Source of the DNA: Actinomycetales bacterium | Lineage (GTDB): Bacteria > Actinomycetota > Actinomycetes > Actinomycetales > Dermatophilaceae | DNA length: 64,000 nucleotides | Assembly (NCBI GenBank): GCA_016715285.1 | Contig: JADKAO010000006.1 | Coordinates: 1-64,000, forward strand | Direction: 5' to 3' | Part shown: piece after piece, positions 30,974 through 40,022 of the stretch | Position numbering within the stretch: position 1 is the stretch's first letter | How the letters are laid out: every line of letters begins with the position of its first letter | Position numbers and translations under genes: made by a program | Notes under the pieces: generated by a model | Database searches by the model: none | What the model saw: only the letters and a program-made list of their open reading frames with translations | What the model was told of the DNA's origin: nothing

Positions 30974-31051
30974 GGCCTTCGAGCGTGACTGGTGCCCGAC
31001 TGGCGGCGCGTCGGCCCGCCCGGGTCTGGGCCAGCGGCGGGGTTGCGGCGG

Positions 31052-32396
31052 TCACGCCGCGACCCCAGCCGCCAGCGCTGGACGCAGGCTCCGCAGCGCG
31101 TCGATCGTGAGCACGGTGAGGGCGCCGGCGCGCCGCACCGACCGGGTCGCGGTGGGGTCCACGACGATAACGACGAACCTCACTTCGGGACCGAAATGCG
31201 AGGTCGCCCGCTGGATGTCGCGGAAGTCGCGGAACGGCCCGGTCGCGACGAAACACACGGACGTGTCGGGGCGAGGCGGCAGCGGTGGCGACCATGGCCG
31301 ACATGTCGTATGCCGTGGCCTCCACCCGGAGAGAGGGTGTCAAGCGTGCGATGCGGGGTGGCCTTGGAGGTGGCGTGTGGGCCGCAGACAACAGTGGTGT
31401 CCTGGTCGTCGCGGAAACACCGCAACGCAATCGACCCGGCGACCGAGAGGGCGGTCTCGAGGTCACGGACTTCGGGGAGTGCACCGCCGGCGATGGGCAC
31501 CGTGCGGCCAGCCGTCAGCTCGCCGACGGCTTCGGCGCCGCCGCGGTAGGAGCCCGCGTCGGGGTCCACGACGACGCAGACGTGGGAGCGTCGGGTGTCG
31601 AGGAACTGCCGCACGAGCAGGCGACCGGCCTTGGCCGAGGACCGCCAGTGGATGTAGCGGCGGTCGTCACCCGGCTGGTAGTCACGCAACGCGTGGAAGG
31701 CGAGGTCGGACATCGACTGGTCTTCGGTGACCGAGCCTTCGAGGTCGCGCAGGAGTCCCGCGCCGAGGCTGTCGAGGGCGACCGTGCGGGGGTGGACGAA
31801 GAGTTCGGTGACCTCGGTCCAGAGCACGGTGCGGCGCACCAGCCCGAACGGGTCGCCCTGCACCGTGCGCGCCGGCCCGACCGGGATGACGCCGCGGCGG
31901 TGGGTGGGCACGACGAAGAGTTCCTCGTGTTCGGTGCCGGAGCCAGGGGAGGCAGGACGAAGCGCGCGGCACTCTGCCCGACCGGCAGTTCGACCACCAT
32001 GGGGAGCATCGGGACCTTGCCGATGTTGCCCACGATGACGCGACCGGTGGCTGGGTCGCCGACGATGACGCGGTCGGGGTTGACCTCGGCGTCGATGGTG
32101 ACGCGGGTGCGGCCCACCGCCAGGATGATGCAGGCCGCGAGGAGGACAAACGCAGCAGCGGCGAGCATCGTTAGTTCGGCCCAGCCATAGCGCGCACCGA
32201 CCCACCAGGCGACCAGCCCGCCGACCAGGACCGACCACCCGAGCGGAGCCACCCATCCCACGCGGGCGCGCAGGGGGCGACTCAGTCGCGCCGCCAGACG
32301 CGCACCTGCCGCCAAAGCCTCCGGAAATGTGAGTACCCCTGTGTGAGTGCCGCGATCTGGGAGCTCATCGACCTGGGAGCTCATCGATAGGGGCAC
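31052..32396 (-). CDS. DUF58 domain protein
   Basis: Two membrane segments near the N-terminus (WSVLVGGLVAWWVGARYGWA; TMLAAAAFVLLAACIILAVG) precede a beta-rich region (VNPDRVIVGDPATGRVIVGN) and the DUF58 signature DYQPGDDRRYIHWRSSAKAG followed by LLVRQFLDTRR. The C-terminus reads ATGPFRDFRDIQRATSHFGP and ends LRPALAAGVAA. Frame changes are needed near 31955 and 31270. DUF58 proteins are nearly always partnered with a MoxR AAA+ ATPase; here moxR lies 9.5 kb away. The complex is thought to act in cell-envelope or protein-assembly processes, with the substrate unknown. Confidence 0.85.
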
Positions 32397-32432
32397 CTGC
32401 TCTGGGCGGCATCCTAATGCGGCGCCGTCACA

Positions 32433-32847
32433 TCACTCACCTCGGGCAGCAGGCAGCCGACAGCGCTGGCCCCCAAGCGGCACGCGGCGGCGGTGCCGAG
32501 CGACGAACCGGTAGACCAGCGCCGCCACAGTCCGGATTCCGGACCTGTAGGGCACGACCGGCGGGAGCGTACCGACCCGTCGCGAGAAGGACCTGAGAGA
32601 CCGCGGCTGCTCCTGTGGCTGAGGCCGCATCCGATCCCACCCATTGCACGGCGCTGGCGCAGTCGTGCTCCTTGAGACCCCACGTGGCGAGGTCCGCGGT
32701 CTGGTATGGGAGGTAGCGCACGGCAGCGCCGGTATGCCGCGAGGCCCAGGTGACGCACGCCTGGCACAGGCCACAGTCGCCGTCGAAAATGAGGGTGCCG
32801 CCGATCGGTGCACGACGGAGTCGGCGCGTGCTGGTTGCGGAGCTCAC
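32433..32847 (-). CDS. DCC family thiol-disulfide oxidoreductase-like protein (DUF393)
   Basis: The protein of about 137 residues has the family hallmark FDGDCGLCQACVTWASRH, where the CxxC pair lies in the DGDCGLC motif. A YLPYQTADLATWGL segment follows. The conserved C-terminus, VYRFVARHRRRVP then RCRLPA, is found after a frame change near 32540. DCC proteins are predicted thioredoxin-fold oxidoreductases of unknown substrate and often neighbour HTTM/SdpB-type membrane proteins, as here. Its start overlaps the end of the next minus-strand gene by 4 bp. Confidence 0.8.
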
Positions 32848-33612
32848 GGTGGGCCGCTCAGGTGGATGGTAACTGCGGATGGCGGGGTGGAACGGTGGTG
32901 CTCCGCCTGCGCGACCTGACGGCGGAAGCGCTCGAAGATGGCGACGAGAACGAGAAGAGCCCCCACCGTCCAGAGGCTAGCGATGTTTCCGCTGACAACA
33001 TCGAGCATCGCGAGAAACGCACCGAGGTTAGCCACCGTGCATCGCGACGGCACCGACGAAACCTCGCCATCTGCGGGTGGGCGACCGCAGGGTCGAGACG
33101 GTCATCGCAGCCATCACGCCGTGACCGAAACAGACGACCAGTCGCCCAGTGACGAACCCACCGAAGGCGTACCACGGGATCGCCGCGTAGGTGGAGTTCG
33201 CGGCGATCTGGACGCCAACCCACACGACTTCGCCGAGCCCGAAACTGATTCCCAACGCCATCGCCACCCAGAGCGCGTCCCGATCGTCGAGGATGGCGCT
33301 CGGACCCGACGCGCGAGGAGCGGGCGACCTTGATCGCCTCCTCGGTGATCGGCGCCGTCACGAGGGCGATGGCAAGGACCACACGGGCGTCCAGGCCGTG
33401 AGCGCTCTGCCGACACCGGCCACGTTTGTGACGATCAGCCCAATGGGCCCCTTGACGAACACATTGACGATCGCGCTGGAGAACAGGCCCACCACGATGA
33501 GCGGGAGATACCGATTGGCGCGACCGCCGAGTCGGAGGAACCATCCCCACAGCAGCGCCGCGACCACGGTCGTGAAGACCAGCGCCGGGACAATGGTCGG
33601 TATCGACCGCAT
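32844..33612 (-). CDS. YhfC/PrsW-like integral membrane protein, frameshifted
   Basis: Reassembling three frames gives about 255 residues with six to eight membrane segments: LVFTTVVAALLWGWFLRLGG, YLPLIVVGLFSSAIVNVFVK, ALVTAPITEEAIKV, LGISFGLGEVVWVGVQIAAN and CFGHGVMAAMTVSTL. The Glu pair in TEEAIKV, the Glu in FGLGE and the His in FGHGV in separate membrane helices resemble intramembrane metalloproteases of the YhfC/PrsW/CPBP type. The family call is tentative. It is coupled to the DCC gene by a 4-bp overlap. Frameshifts lie near 33370, 33270 and 33050. Confidence 0.55.
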
Positions 33613-33623
33613 GTCAGGTCCCG

Positions 33624-34138
33624 TCAGCTTCCGTCAGGTGCTGTTGGGTTCACATGGCTTGACCGCTCGCTGTCGAGCGCGCGCACGAATGCCCCTTCGT
33701 CCTGCGGCGTCACGCCATACCGTCGACCACCGGCATCGATGAGCAGGATTCCGGTTGCCGCACTCGAGGCGAACATCGTGACCTTGCCAACCTCGACATA
33801 GCGGACGGTGCCAAAAGCCAAGCCAGGCAACCGAACACTCGCCCATAGCGTGGGGCTCAGGTCGCGTCGGTCGATCGACCGGATGTCGGCGAGCGGGATC
33901 CGGGCCCGCAGCGGACCAAACCGCAGCACCAGGTCCGTCGCAGTCAGGTCATACCGAAGGTCCTCCAGAAGAGCAGACCTCCAAGTCCGATCAACGACAC
34001 CGCCGCGCCAGTCACCAGCGCGATCACACCGTCCGTGGACGGCATACCGAGTCCGAGCGCCACGAAACCCAGCCCAAATGCGGCCGTGACGGCGAAGGAG
34101 ACCCGGCCCACCGAGTCTCGCGCCCTGAAACTCACCAT
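33624..34138 (-). CDS. Membrane-anchored PH-like domain protein
   Basis: Two membrane segments (FAVTAAFGLGFVALGLGMPS; ALVTGAAVSLIGLGGLLFW) are followed, after a frame change near 33950, by DLRYDLTATDLVLRFGPLRA and RIPLADIRSIDRRDLSPT, then VTMFASSAATGILLIDAGGR. The pattern fits bacterial PH-domain proteins that carry a two-helix anchor. No function is known. It lies between the YhfC-like gene and sdpB, all on one strand. Confidence 0.6.
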
Positions 34139-34184
34139 CGCGTCACCGCCGGGGCCCGACCCTCACGGCCACTCATGCCGACCC

Positions 34185-35177
34185 TCATGCCGACCTCCTC
34201 ACGAGTGCACCCGACGACTCGGGCAAAGGCGACGCGTCGGCAGCAGAACGGGCGGAGGGGGATCGCCGCAGCCGGGAGGTCAACACCACCAATCCGGCGG
34301 TGGTTTCGTCCAGGGGCCAGAGGTAGAGGACCAGCGCTCCGAACATAGCGAAGGCGAAGCTCCACAGCCCCATCATGGCGCCGATACCAGCGTGCAGCAG
34401 GATGCCGGAGAGCAGGAGGTAAGGCCGCACCGGTCGACGAGCGACGAGCCCCAAGACGAGCGCGAACTCAATGACCAGTGGGACCCACGTGAGCAGCAGG
34501 ACGCCTAGCGACGACATCAGGACTGGGTGCAGGACCGGCTGCAACCACGCCGGGGCACCGAACAGCGGATCGCTGAGCCAGTAGTACAGGGCGGTCCCGT
34601 TGGCCCACTCATCGTGGCTGAGCTTGGCGACACAGGCCTGGAAGTAGATCCCGGCGACCTGGAGGCGAATAACCAGGCCAGCGGACCAGGCAATCAGGGA
34701 GCGTCCAAGGCGAGTCGCGTCCACGAGACCGCCGTCCGCGGGCGGCACCCAATGCCACACCCGCGGGTCGCTGAGCGCGATCGGCAGGATGAGCAGCGCC
34801 AGGTTGGCGGCGATCTGATCCCCTCCGTCGGGGATGGTCATCGTCGTCGAGACGCTCACCGTGACCCACCAATGCGGCAGGGCGGTCCAGCGCGGTCGCC
34901 ACCCGGAGGCGGTCACCACGAGGATCGCGATCGCCACCCATCGTCCCCACTCGAGGCGGTCTGCTGGGATGACACAAAACAGAGCGGCTCTCGTCACTCC
35001 CGAGCAATAGGGAGCATCAGGTACTCCTTGAGCGGGCGTGAACAGCGACGTCGTCGCGCTCGCCGCGAGTGTGCCGAGCGTTCCCAACGCAATGAGCGTC
35101 CTGGCGATCCCATAGACCCTTGTCCATGGCGATCGGATGACGTAGGTGCGGACCGCCATCCCCAGCCGGGTCAACAT
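34185..35177 (-). CDS. sdpB: SdpB family antimicrobial-peptide maturation protein
   Basis: The 330-residue product is a multi-pass membrane protein of the HTTM/vitamin K carboxylase-like group, SdpB branch. Diagnostic segments are VTVSVSTTMTIPDGGDQIAA, VIRLQVAGIYFQACVAKLSH and EWANGTALYYWLSDPLFG. In Bacillus subtilis SdpB is needed, with SdpA, to convert SdpC into active SDP toxin. The ATG at 35177 overlaps the sdpA stop by 7 bp, so the two are translationally coupled. The frame is intact. Order sdpC-sdpA-sdpB on the minus strand differs from the B. subtilis order sdpA-sdpB-sdpC. Confidence 0.85.
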   Translation of the reverse strand: MLTRLGMAVRTYVIRSPWTRVYGIARTLIALGTLGTLAASATTSLFTPAQGVPDAPYCSGVTRAALFCVIPADRLEWGRWVAIAILVVTASGWRPRWTALPHWWVTVSVSTTMTIPDGGDQIAANLALLILPIALSDPRVWHWVPPADGGLVDATRLGRSLIAWSAGLVIRLQVAGIYFQACVAKLSHDEWANGTALYYWLSDPLFGAPAWLQPVLHPVLMSSLGVLLLTWVPLVIEFALVLGLVARRPVRPYLLLSGILLHAGIGAMMGLWSFAFAMFGALVLYLWPLDETTAGLVVLTSRLRRSPSARSAADASPLPESSGALVRRSA

Positions 35178-35878
35178 GACACGTCCATCCGCACCCAGCG
35201 CAACGGCATCCGCTCCTCCGCACCCTCCGAGGCCCACGCCCAGGGAAGCGGCTCTTGGGCCACGAGCGCGACCGGCCCGCAGAGGGTCGGCGCGGGCATC
35301 GGGTTGGCAGTCGTCACGGTGGCCGCAGCGCTTGACGGCATACACGACTCCGGTATGCCGTCCGCGCATGAGTTCCAGTCGGCCTCGGTGAGGGCGGCAA
35401 GCAAGATCCCCATTTCGACGCCTTGGGAGCGGGAGGCCCGGTTGAGTCCCCACGCATTCCGGGCTTCTGAGTGAGGCCCGAGCATGGCCGACTGCCAATG
35501 GTTCCCCCCGGTCAGGCGCCAGGCCGTGACCTGCGCCTCGCGCGGACTCCTCGTGAAGAAGGCCCACCCCTGGGTCGTGACGACCCGTAGAACTGGCCCG
35601 ACTCTGGCCTGGGCGGGGAGCGAGACGGCGTTGCTAGGGAGTTGCGAATGAACGACATAGAGCACCACGAGCAGCCAGGCGGCGGCGAGCGCCAGAGCAC
35701 GGACGCCCAAACCACGATCGCCTGGGCTAGCGCCCTGGGGGGGACCCAGCGTGCCACCGCGGTGGACGTCACCCGGCGTTGATCCCGGAGCGGATTCCGA
35801 AGCGACCTTGGGAGTTCGTTCGGCAGCTGCGTTGGGGCTGCCCGAGTGTGAGCTTCGTTGAGACGTGTCGACGGACAT
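35171..35878 (-). CDS. sdpA: SdpA family protein
   Basis: The 235-residue protein has a long Ser/Pro-rich cytoplasmic N-terminus, one membrane segment (LALAAAWLLVVLYVVHSQLP), and an extracytoplasmic domain with VTTQGWAFFTRSPREAQVTA and SRSQGVEMGILLAALTEADW. GWAFFTRSPRE is characteristic of SdpA, a partner of SdpB in SDP maturation. An inverted pair of GTATGCCG motifs (35336, 35353) lies in the coding sequence and gives the peptide DGIPESCMPSS. The frame is intact and the start follows sdpC by 125 bp. Confidence 0.85.
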   Translation of the reverse strand: MSVDTSQRSSHSGSPNAAAERTPKVASESAPGSTPGDVHRGGTLGPPQGASPGDRGLGVRALALAAAWLLVVLYVVHSQLPSNAVSLPAQARVGPVLRVVTTQGWAFFTRSPREAQVTAWRLTGGNHWQSAMLGPHSEARNAWGLNRASRSQGVEMGILLAALTEADWNSCADGIPESCMPSSAAATVTTANPMPAPTLCGPVALVAQEPLPWAWASEGAEERMPLRWVRMDVSC

Positions 35879-36003
35879 GGTTTCCCTTTCACCCGCTCAG
35901 CTACGAGCCTGCGAGGCTTGAGTTGCCAAATGGCTGGCGGGACCTGCCCGCGGGAGGGGTTGGGGTAGGGGCCGCGCCGACGACACCTACCCCAACCACG
36001 TGG

Positions 36004-36636
36004 TCAGGCGCGCAGCGTCGTGGCGATCGCGCCAACCCAACGTTCCTGATCGATCGCGGATCGTGACCCCGATGCCGCTGACCAGAACCAGTTGACATGC
36101 CAGGCGACGTTGCCCGTGCGGACCGCGTTCACGGCATACGCGACGTTGCCGGCGGCGACGAGAGTCACCACCGCCACGGCGAATGCGAAGACGCAATCGG
36201 CCCCCGCGTCCACCGTGGGCGTTTTTCCGTACTGCTGGCTTAGCGCCGCGTTGACCTTCGTCTGGGCGTCAACGAGGGCCTTCGAGACCTGGACTCTTTT
36301 GCCGCTGGTCATTGCAGCTGCGAAGGTCGCGAAGAACCCAGGATTCGCGCGATTCACAGCGGTCACGACCGTGTCAGCCAAGGTGGTGAGCGCGGCGGAT
36401 TCGCTGCCCGACCCGCGAGTGAGTTCGGGGAAGGACGACGCGACCGGGCCGATCCCGAAGAAGAGGCCGCGGAAGATCTCGACCCCCCGCGCATGGGCGT
36501 CAGTGCTCGTCGCGACCGTTGTGGTGATGGTGGGGATGCTCGGCTGGGCCGCGGTTGCGGGTGCGGCGGCCGACAGCCCCACGGCCGCAGCACAAGCAGC
36601 GGCGAGGGGCCCCATGAGCCAGCGTGGTGTTGTCAT
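36004..36636 (-). CDS. sdpC: SdpC family secreted toxin precursor
   Basis: The 210-residue precursor has a Sec signal peptide (WLMGPLAAACAAAVGLSAAA, cleavage likely after ATAA). The family motif GVEIFRGLFFGIGPVASSFP follows. The C-terminal third contains the hydrophobic stretch VFAFAVAVVTLVAAGNVAYA ending VRTGNVAWHVNWFW, which corresponds to the processed toxin of B. subtilis. There SDP is a 42-residue peptide with a disulfide; here the mature part has only one Cys (GADCVFAF), so the disulfide may be absent. It is the first gene of sdpC-sdpA-sdpB and is divergent from a GntR regulator. Toxic action on neighbouring cells' membranes is inferred from the family. Confidence 0.85.
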   Translation of the reverse strand: MTTPRWLMGPLAAACAAAVGLSAAAPATAAQPSIPTITTTVATSTDAHARGVEIFRGLFFGIGPVASSFPELTRGSGSESAALTTLADTVVTAVNRANPGFFATFAAAMTSGKRVQVSKALVDAQTKVNAALSQQYGKTPTVDAGADCVFAFAVAVVTLVAAGNVAYAVNAVRTGNVAWHVNWFWSAASGSRSAIDQERWVGAIATTLRA

Positions 36637-36766
36637 CTGCTTGTCTCCTTTGAGCCAGTCGGCTCGGTCGTGGTGGTGACGGTGAGCTAGCAGGTGCCCC
36701 CTGATGGCGACCCTGACCGTGGGAACACCACCCCAAGTCCGGGGTGGATCGGTGGCATATGTCTAA

Positions 36767-36780
36767 TAGTTCTAGAACTA
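36767..36780. promoter_or_regulatory. Palindrome TAGTTCTAGAACTA, candidate GntR operator
   Basis: A perfect 14-bp palindrome lies in an AT-rich patch between divergent sdpC (start 36636) and the GntR gene (start 36925). YtrA-type GntR regulators bind palindromes of this kind near their own promoters. It could control the toxin operon, the regulator or both. Confidence 0.5.
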
Positions 36781-36924
36781 CTAGTCAATGCGTTTAAAGA
36801 TGGCCGGGCCGTCAAGTCCGTGGCCTACAGTGGGCCCACCAGTGGGCGCGCAGCCCGTCACGGGGTGGGTGGCAAGACGCGCGCCGGGCGAGGGTCTAAC
36901 CGTGCGGAAGGCGTGGGAGAAGGA

Positions 36925-37278
36925 ATGCTCGTCACTCTTACCCCGGTTCCCCCGAGCCCATCTACGACCAGATTGCGGCGTCACTGCGACGATCCATCGC
37001 TGAGGGCCGGCTCAACCAGGGCGATGTCTTGCCGCCTGCTCGCGTGCTCGCTGCCAGCATCAAAGTCAACGTGCACGGTGCTTCGTGCTTACGCGAGCCT
37101 CCGCGACGAGGGGATGGTCGATCTTCGGCCCGGCCGTGGCGCGACCGTCATCGCCGACACAAACACGCCGGACGCGCGCGTGCGCGTCGCAGTGACGGCG
37201 CTCGTTGCCGAAGCACGCAAGGCGGGCGTCCCCGACGATGCGGTGTTCGAGATGCTGAGAGAGCAGTTGCGGGGTTAG
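36925..37278 (+). CDS. Short GntR family regulator (YtrA-like)
   Basis: The start MLVTLTP and the C-terminal part TVLRAYASLRDEGMVDLRPG ... VFEMLREQLRG share one frame. The part between, PEPIYDQIAASLRRSIAEGR and LNQGDVLPPARVLAASIKVN, lies in another, so two compensating frameshifts occur near 36950 and 37075. The assembled protein of about 117 residues has a winged helix and only a short C-terminal helix, as in the YtrA subfamily. It precedes a DUF1648 membrane gene and is divergent from sdpC. In B. subtilis the immunity operon sdpRI uses an ArsR-type repressor; a GntR protein may play that part here. Confidence 0.75.
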   Translation: MLVTLTPVPPSPSTTRLRRHCDDPSLRAGSTRAMSCRLLACSLPASKSTCTVLRAYASLRDEGMVDLRPGRGATVIADTNTPDARVRVAVTALVAEARKAGVPDDAVFEMLREQLRG

Positions 37279-37317
37279 GCTCCCGAGACAACCTGAGCTC
37301 TGCCAGGGAGGAACCTC

Positions 37318-38320
37318 GTGTCCAGGCTGTTCCAGACCCCGCGCCGGTCGCCTTGGCGCTACGCGCTCCTCCCCTCACGGCCTTGGCCACGGCAGTGCTC
37401 GCTCCCGCGTCCGTTGCGTCGCGCTTGCCAGACCCCGTCGCGAGCCACTTCACCGGGGAGGTGCCAGACTCCGCGAGCTCGCTCGCCATGGTGGTCGGTG
37501 TCCCGGTGGCGATCGGTTTGGTCGTCATTCTCGGCTGGCAACTGATGAGCCGCGCCTTCACCCTGCCCGCTCTGGTCCACGCCGTCGCTGCCACGGCGAC
37601 GACGGCATACGCCTTCACCGTGCTGGGTCTGGAATGGTTCGCAGTCGCGCTGAGCAACCTCGACGCCGCCGACTGGACCACTGCTCGGACCGTTCCGTGG
37701 GCGGGCGCGGCGCTTGGCGCAACCGCGGTCGTGGGCGTTGTCGTGGGGGCGACAGCGGGATTCGCTCTCGCGTGGGCGGACACGTCGCCTATCCCGGCTG
37801 CGCCACCCGCTGGGGTGGAGGGTCCCTCTGGGGCGTGGTCGGGTGCCGCCGGGAGTGCACCCACCGAGGTGTGGATCGGGTATGCCGTCAACCGTGGGCT
37901 TGCCGCCGGCTGCCTCTTGGGAGCCGCATTAGTCAGCGCGTATGCCGTGATCGACCACAACCCGCTCTGGCTTGTCGTCGCGGTGACCATCTTGGCGGCG
38001 ACGGCCTTGACTCGCCTCGTCGTCACCTTCGACGGCCGCACTCTCACGGTGCGCACGGGGTTGCCGGTCAATCTCGCGAGCGTGCCGTTGGTCGACATCG
38101 AAGTGGCGACGGAGTGGCTGTGCAGCCCTTCCGCTGGGGTGGCTGGGGCTGGCGAGTGCGACCTGGCGGCGAGGCGTTCATCGTGCGGGCCGGTGACGGG
38201 CTTCTCGTGGCGCGTCGATCCGGGCGGGAACTGCTGATGTCCGTAGGTGACGCTCAGACCGGAGCGGATCTCATCACAGCCGCGCAGCGCGCACTTGCGC
38301 AGGAGCAACGGAAGCCCTGA
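37318..38320 (+). CDS. DUF1648 membrane protein, candidate SdpI-like immunity protein
   Basis: A GTG start at 37318 follows an AGGGAGG-like site. After a frame change near 37360 the DUF1648 motif appears as SRLPDPVASHFTGEVPDSAS. Five or so membrane segments follow (VVGVPVAIGLVVILGWQLMS; LGATAVVGVVVGATAGFALA; CLLGAALVSAYAVI). After another frame change near 38115 the tail reads FIVRAGDGLLVARRSGREL. SdpI, the immunity protein for SDP in B. subtilis, also begins with a DUF1648 domain. Adjacency to sdpCAB makes an immunity role plausible, but DUF1648 proteins paired with GntR regulators also occur without Sdp genes. Confidence 0.65.
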
Positions 38321-38337
38321 TCTCACCTTTCACGAGA

Positions 38338-38369
38338 GCGCACGGCATACGCACTGGTATGCCGTGCGC
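38338..38369. terminator. Bidirectional hairpin of inverted GTATGCCG motifs
   Basis: A perfect 13-bp stem (GCGCACGGCATAC / GTATGCCGTGCGC) with a 6-nt loop lies 17 bp after the DUF1648 stop and about 100 bp before the end of the convergent lipoprotein gene. It has the same build as the hairpin after ino1. No strong T-run follows. Confidence 0.7.
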
Positions 38370-38472
38370 CCCCTGCCGTGCCGTCCCCCGTCTGTCGGCC
38401 CTGGGGGTGCTCCCCGTGAGCCGCGTGGCATGGCCTCACCGCGGGGGCGCTCGGGTGGGGTGAGAGCTCGGG

Positions 38473-39006
38473 CTACGTCGGCGGATGGTTCGATGTGGCG
38501 CCGCTGACGCTCGGTGTCACGAAGGTGACGTACCACTGACCCGAGAGCCGGACCACTCGCACCGTGAACAGCGGTGACTCGGTGTCGGGATCGGCGTTCT
38601 CGATGCAGTCGGGTGTCGTCGGCACGGGCCCCGACGCTCCCACAGGCATGATGCGGCACAGTCGCCCGACCAGCGCCACCGTGCCCGAGTCACCAGTGAT
38701 GCGTTGGCGGCCCCCGCGGAGGGTCCCCGTTGCTTGGGTCCCCGGCTGTCCCTGCGATCCCTGCGCCAGTGCGGCGAGCACGCCTCGCTTGTCCGGATCC
38801 AGCAGGACGCTCGCGGCGGCGTAATCCTGGCTGGCCATCGCGAGCGTGAACGCGACCGCCACACTGCCAGCGTCGCTCCGATCCACCGACGTCACGCTCG
38901 GACCGGTGGTCCCGACTGATCCCGCGGGGGCTGCGCCGGTGCTGGCGCAGCCCCCCAGGAGTCCAAGACACAGCGCACCTGCCAGGGCAGCAAGCCTGCG
39001 TGTCAT
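38473..39006 (-). CDS. Lipoprotein of unknown function
   Basis: The 177-residue protein has a signal peptide ending in a lipobox LLGGC with Cys at residue 20, so it should be lipid-anchored on the outer face of the membrane. The mature part has AGSVAVAFTLAMASQDYAAA, a helix typical of small NTF2-like or DUF4878-like lipoproteins, and a final strand RLSGQWYVTFVTPS. The family is not certain. It sits convergent to the DUF1648 gene and 17 bp downstream of another secreted-protein gene on the same strand. Confidence 0.75.
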   Translation of the reverse strand: MTRRLAALAGALCLGLLGGCASTGAAPAGSVGTTGPSVTSVDRSDAGSVAVAFTLAMASQDYAAASVLLDPDKRGVLAALAQGSQGQPGTQATGTLRGGRQRITGDSGTVALVGRLCRIMPVGASGPVPTTPDCIENADPDTESPLFTVRVVRLSGQWYVTFVTPSVSGATSNHPPT

Positions 39007-39022
39007 GAGAGCTCAGCCGTGG

Positions 39023-39996
39023 TCACGCGTAGCCCCCACCAACATTGAGCCCGTGGTGGACGAGATTCGTGCAAGCGCCACTCTTGGAGTCGCTGAGGGT
39101 GTAGTTGAAGTTCCAGCCAGCTGCGGTGATGGATTCGTTGAAATTGAAGTTCGCGCGAGGCTGGACGGGAACCCACTGGCTGCCCATCCGCCCGCCCCGA
39201 ACGTATAGAGAACCCAGTACAAGAAGGAGTCATTTTGCATGGTGGCGGCTGCCGTGAACTTGGCCCGCTCTTGCTGGTCCACCCGCTCTTGTAGTAGGTC
39301 TCGTCATAGATCCACACCCCGTCGGGGTGGGCAGCCAGGCGGCGAAACCGTAGGTGTTCCGCTTCCACGTGTAGGGGCTGGCGTAGTAGTTCCAACCCAT
39401 GTTGACGGTCTGGTGGGCGATCTTGATGTTGATCGGATCCCACCACTGTCCCTGCACGTGGCCGGTAACGCTTGCAGCCGCCGCCAGGGTGGGACTGGCG
39501 GCTGCACTCGGCGCCACCCACTCGGTGCTCTGAGGTGGGGTCGAGGCCCGCGATGAGCTCTCGACACTGACTCCTCCCGACGTGGCCCCGACCGCGGCGA
39601 GGCCCTGCGACTCCCTGGAGTCAGGGGCGTGGTGGTGACTTCGAAGGTGCACGAAGCAGGGGTGGTATGCCGTCTCCTCGAGGTATAGCTCAGGGCCATT
39701 CGCGGCGGCGGTGCCAGACAGTTCGAAGGAACACGTCCCACCCTTGAGCGAGCCTTTTACCGTGCGCGTTTGCGCCTTTCCTTTGGAGCCAGGTGAGAGG
39801 TTGATCTTTGCCAGGACGGATGGATACCGGATCCAGCCATCGCTCCCGTCGTGATCTGCAGCGGGGACGGCGCATCACCCGTGGCCGGGTTGGTCAGGCC
39901 CGCGGTCGTGTCGGCATGCGCCGGGAGCGCCGTGACGCCACTCATCCCGAGCGCGGTGATCAGTGCTAATCCGGCATACAGCGTTGGTCGTCTCAT
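39023..39996 (-). CDS. Secreted protein of unknown function, several frameshifts
   Basis: The start MRRPTLYAGLALITALGMSG leads to a Sec signal peptide (cleavage after PAHA). Piecing together frames gives LQITTGSDGWIRYPSVLAKI, then GTCSFELSGTAAANGPELYL, GHVQGQWWDPINIKIAHQTV, NMGWNYYASPYTWKRNTYGF, WIYDETYYKSG and FNYTLSDSKSGACTNLV, ending HHGLNVGGGYA at 39023. Five or more single-base shifts are needed. No family is recognised. Aromatic-rich strands suggest a beta-sandwich-like extracellular domain. It could be a real decaying gene, but the density of frameshifts nearby points to sequence errors. Confidence 0.5.
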
Positions 39997-40022
39997 GGTT
40001 TACCCCTGTCTTCTCGGTCTTG

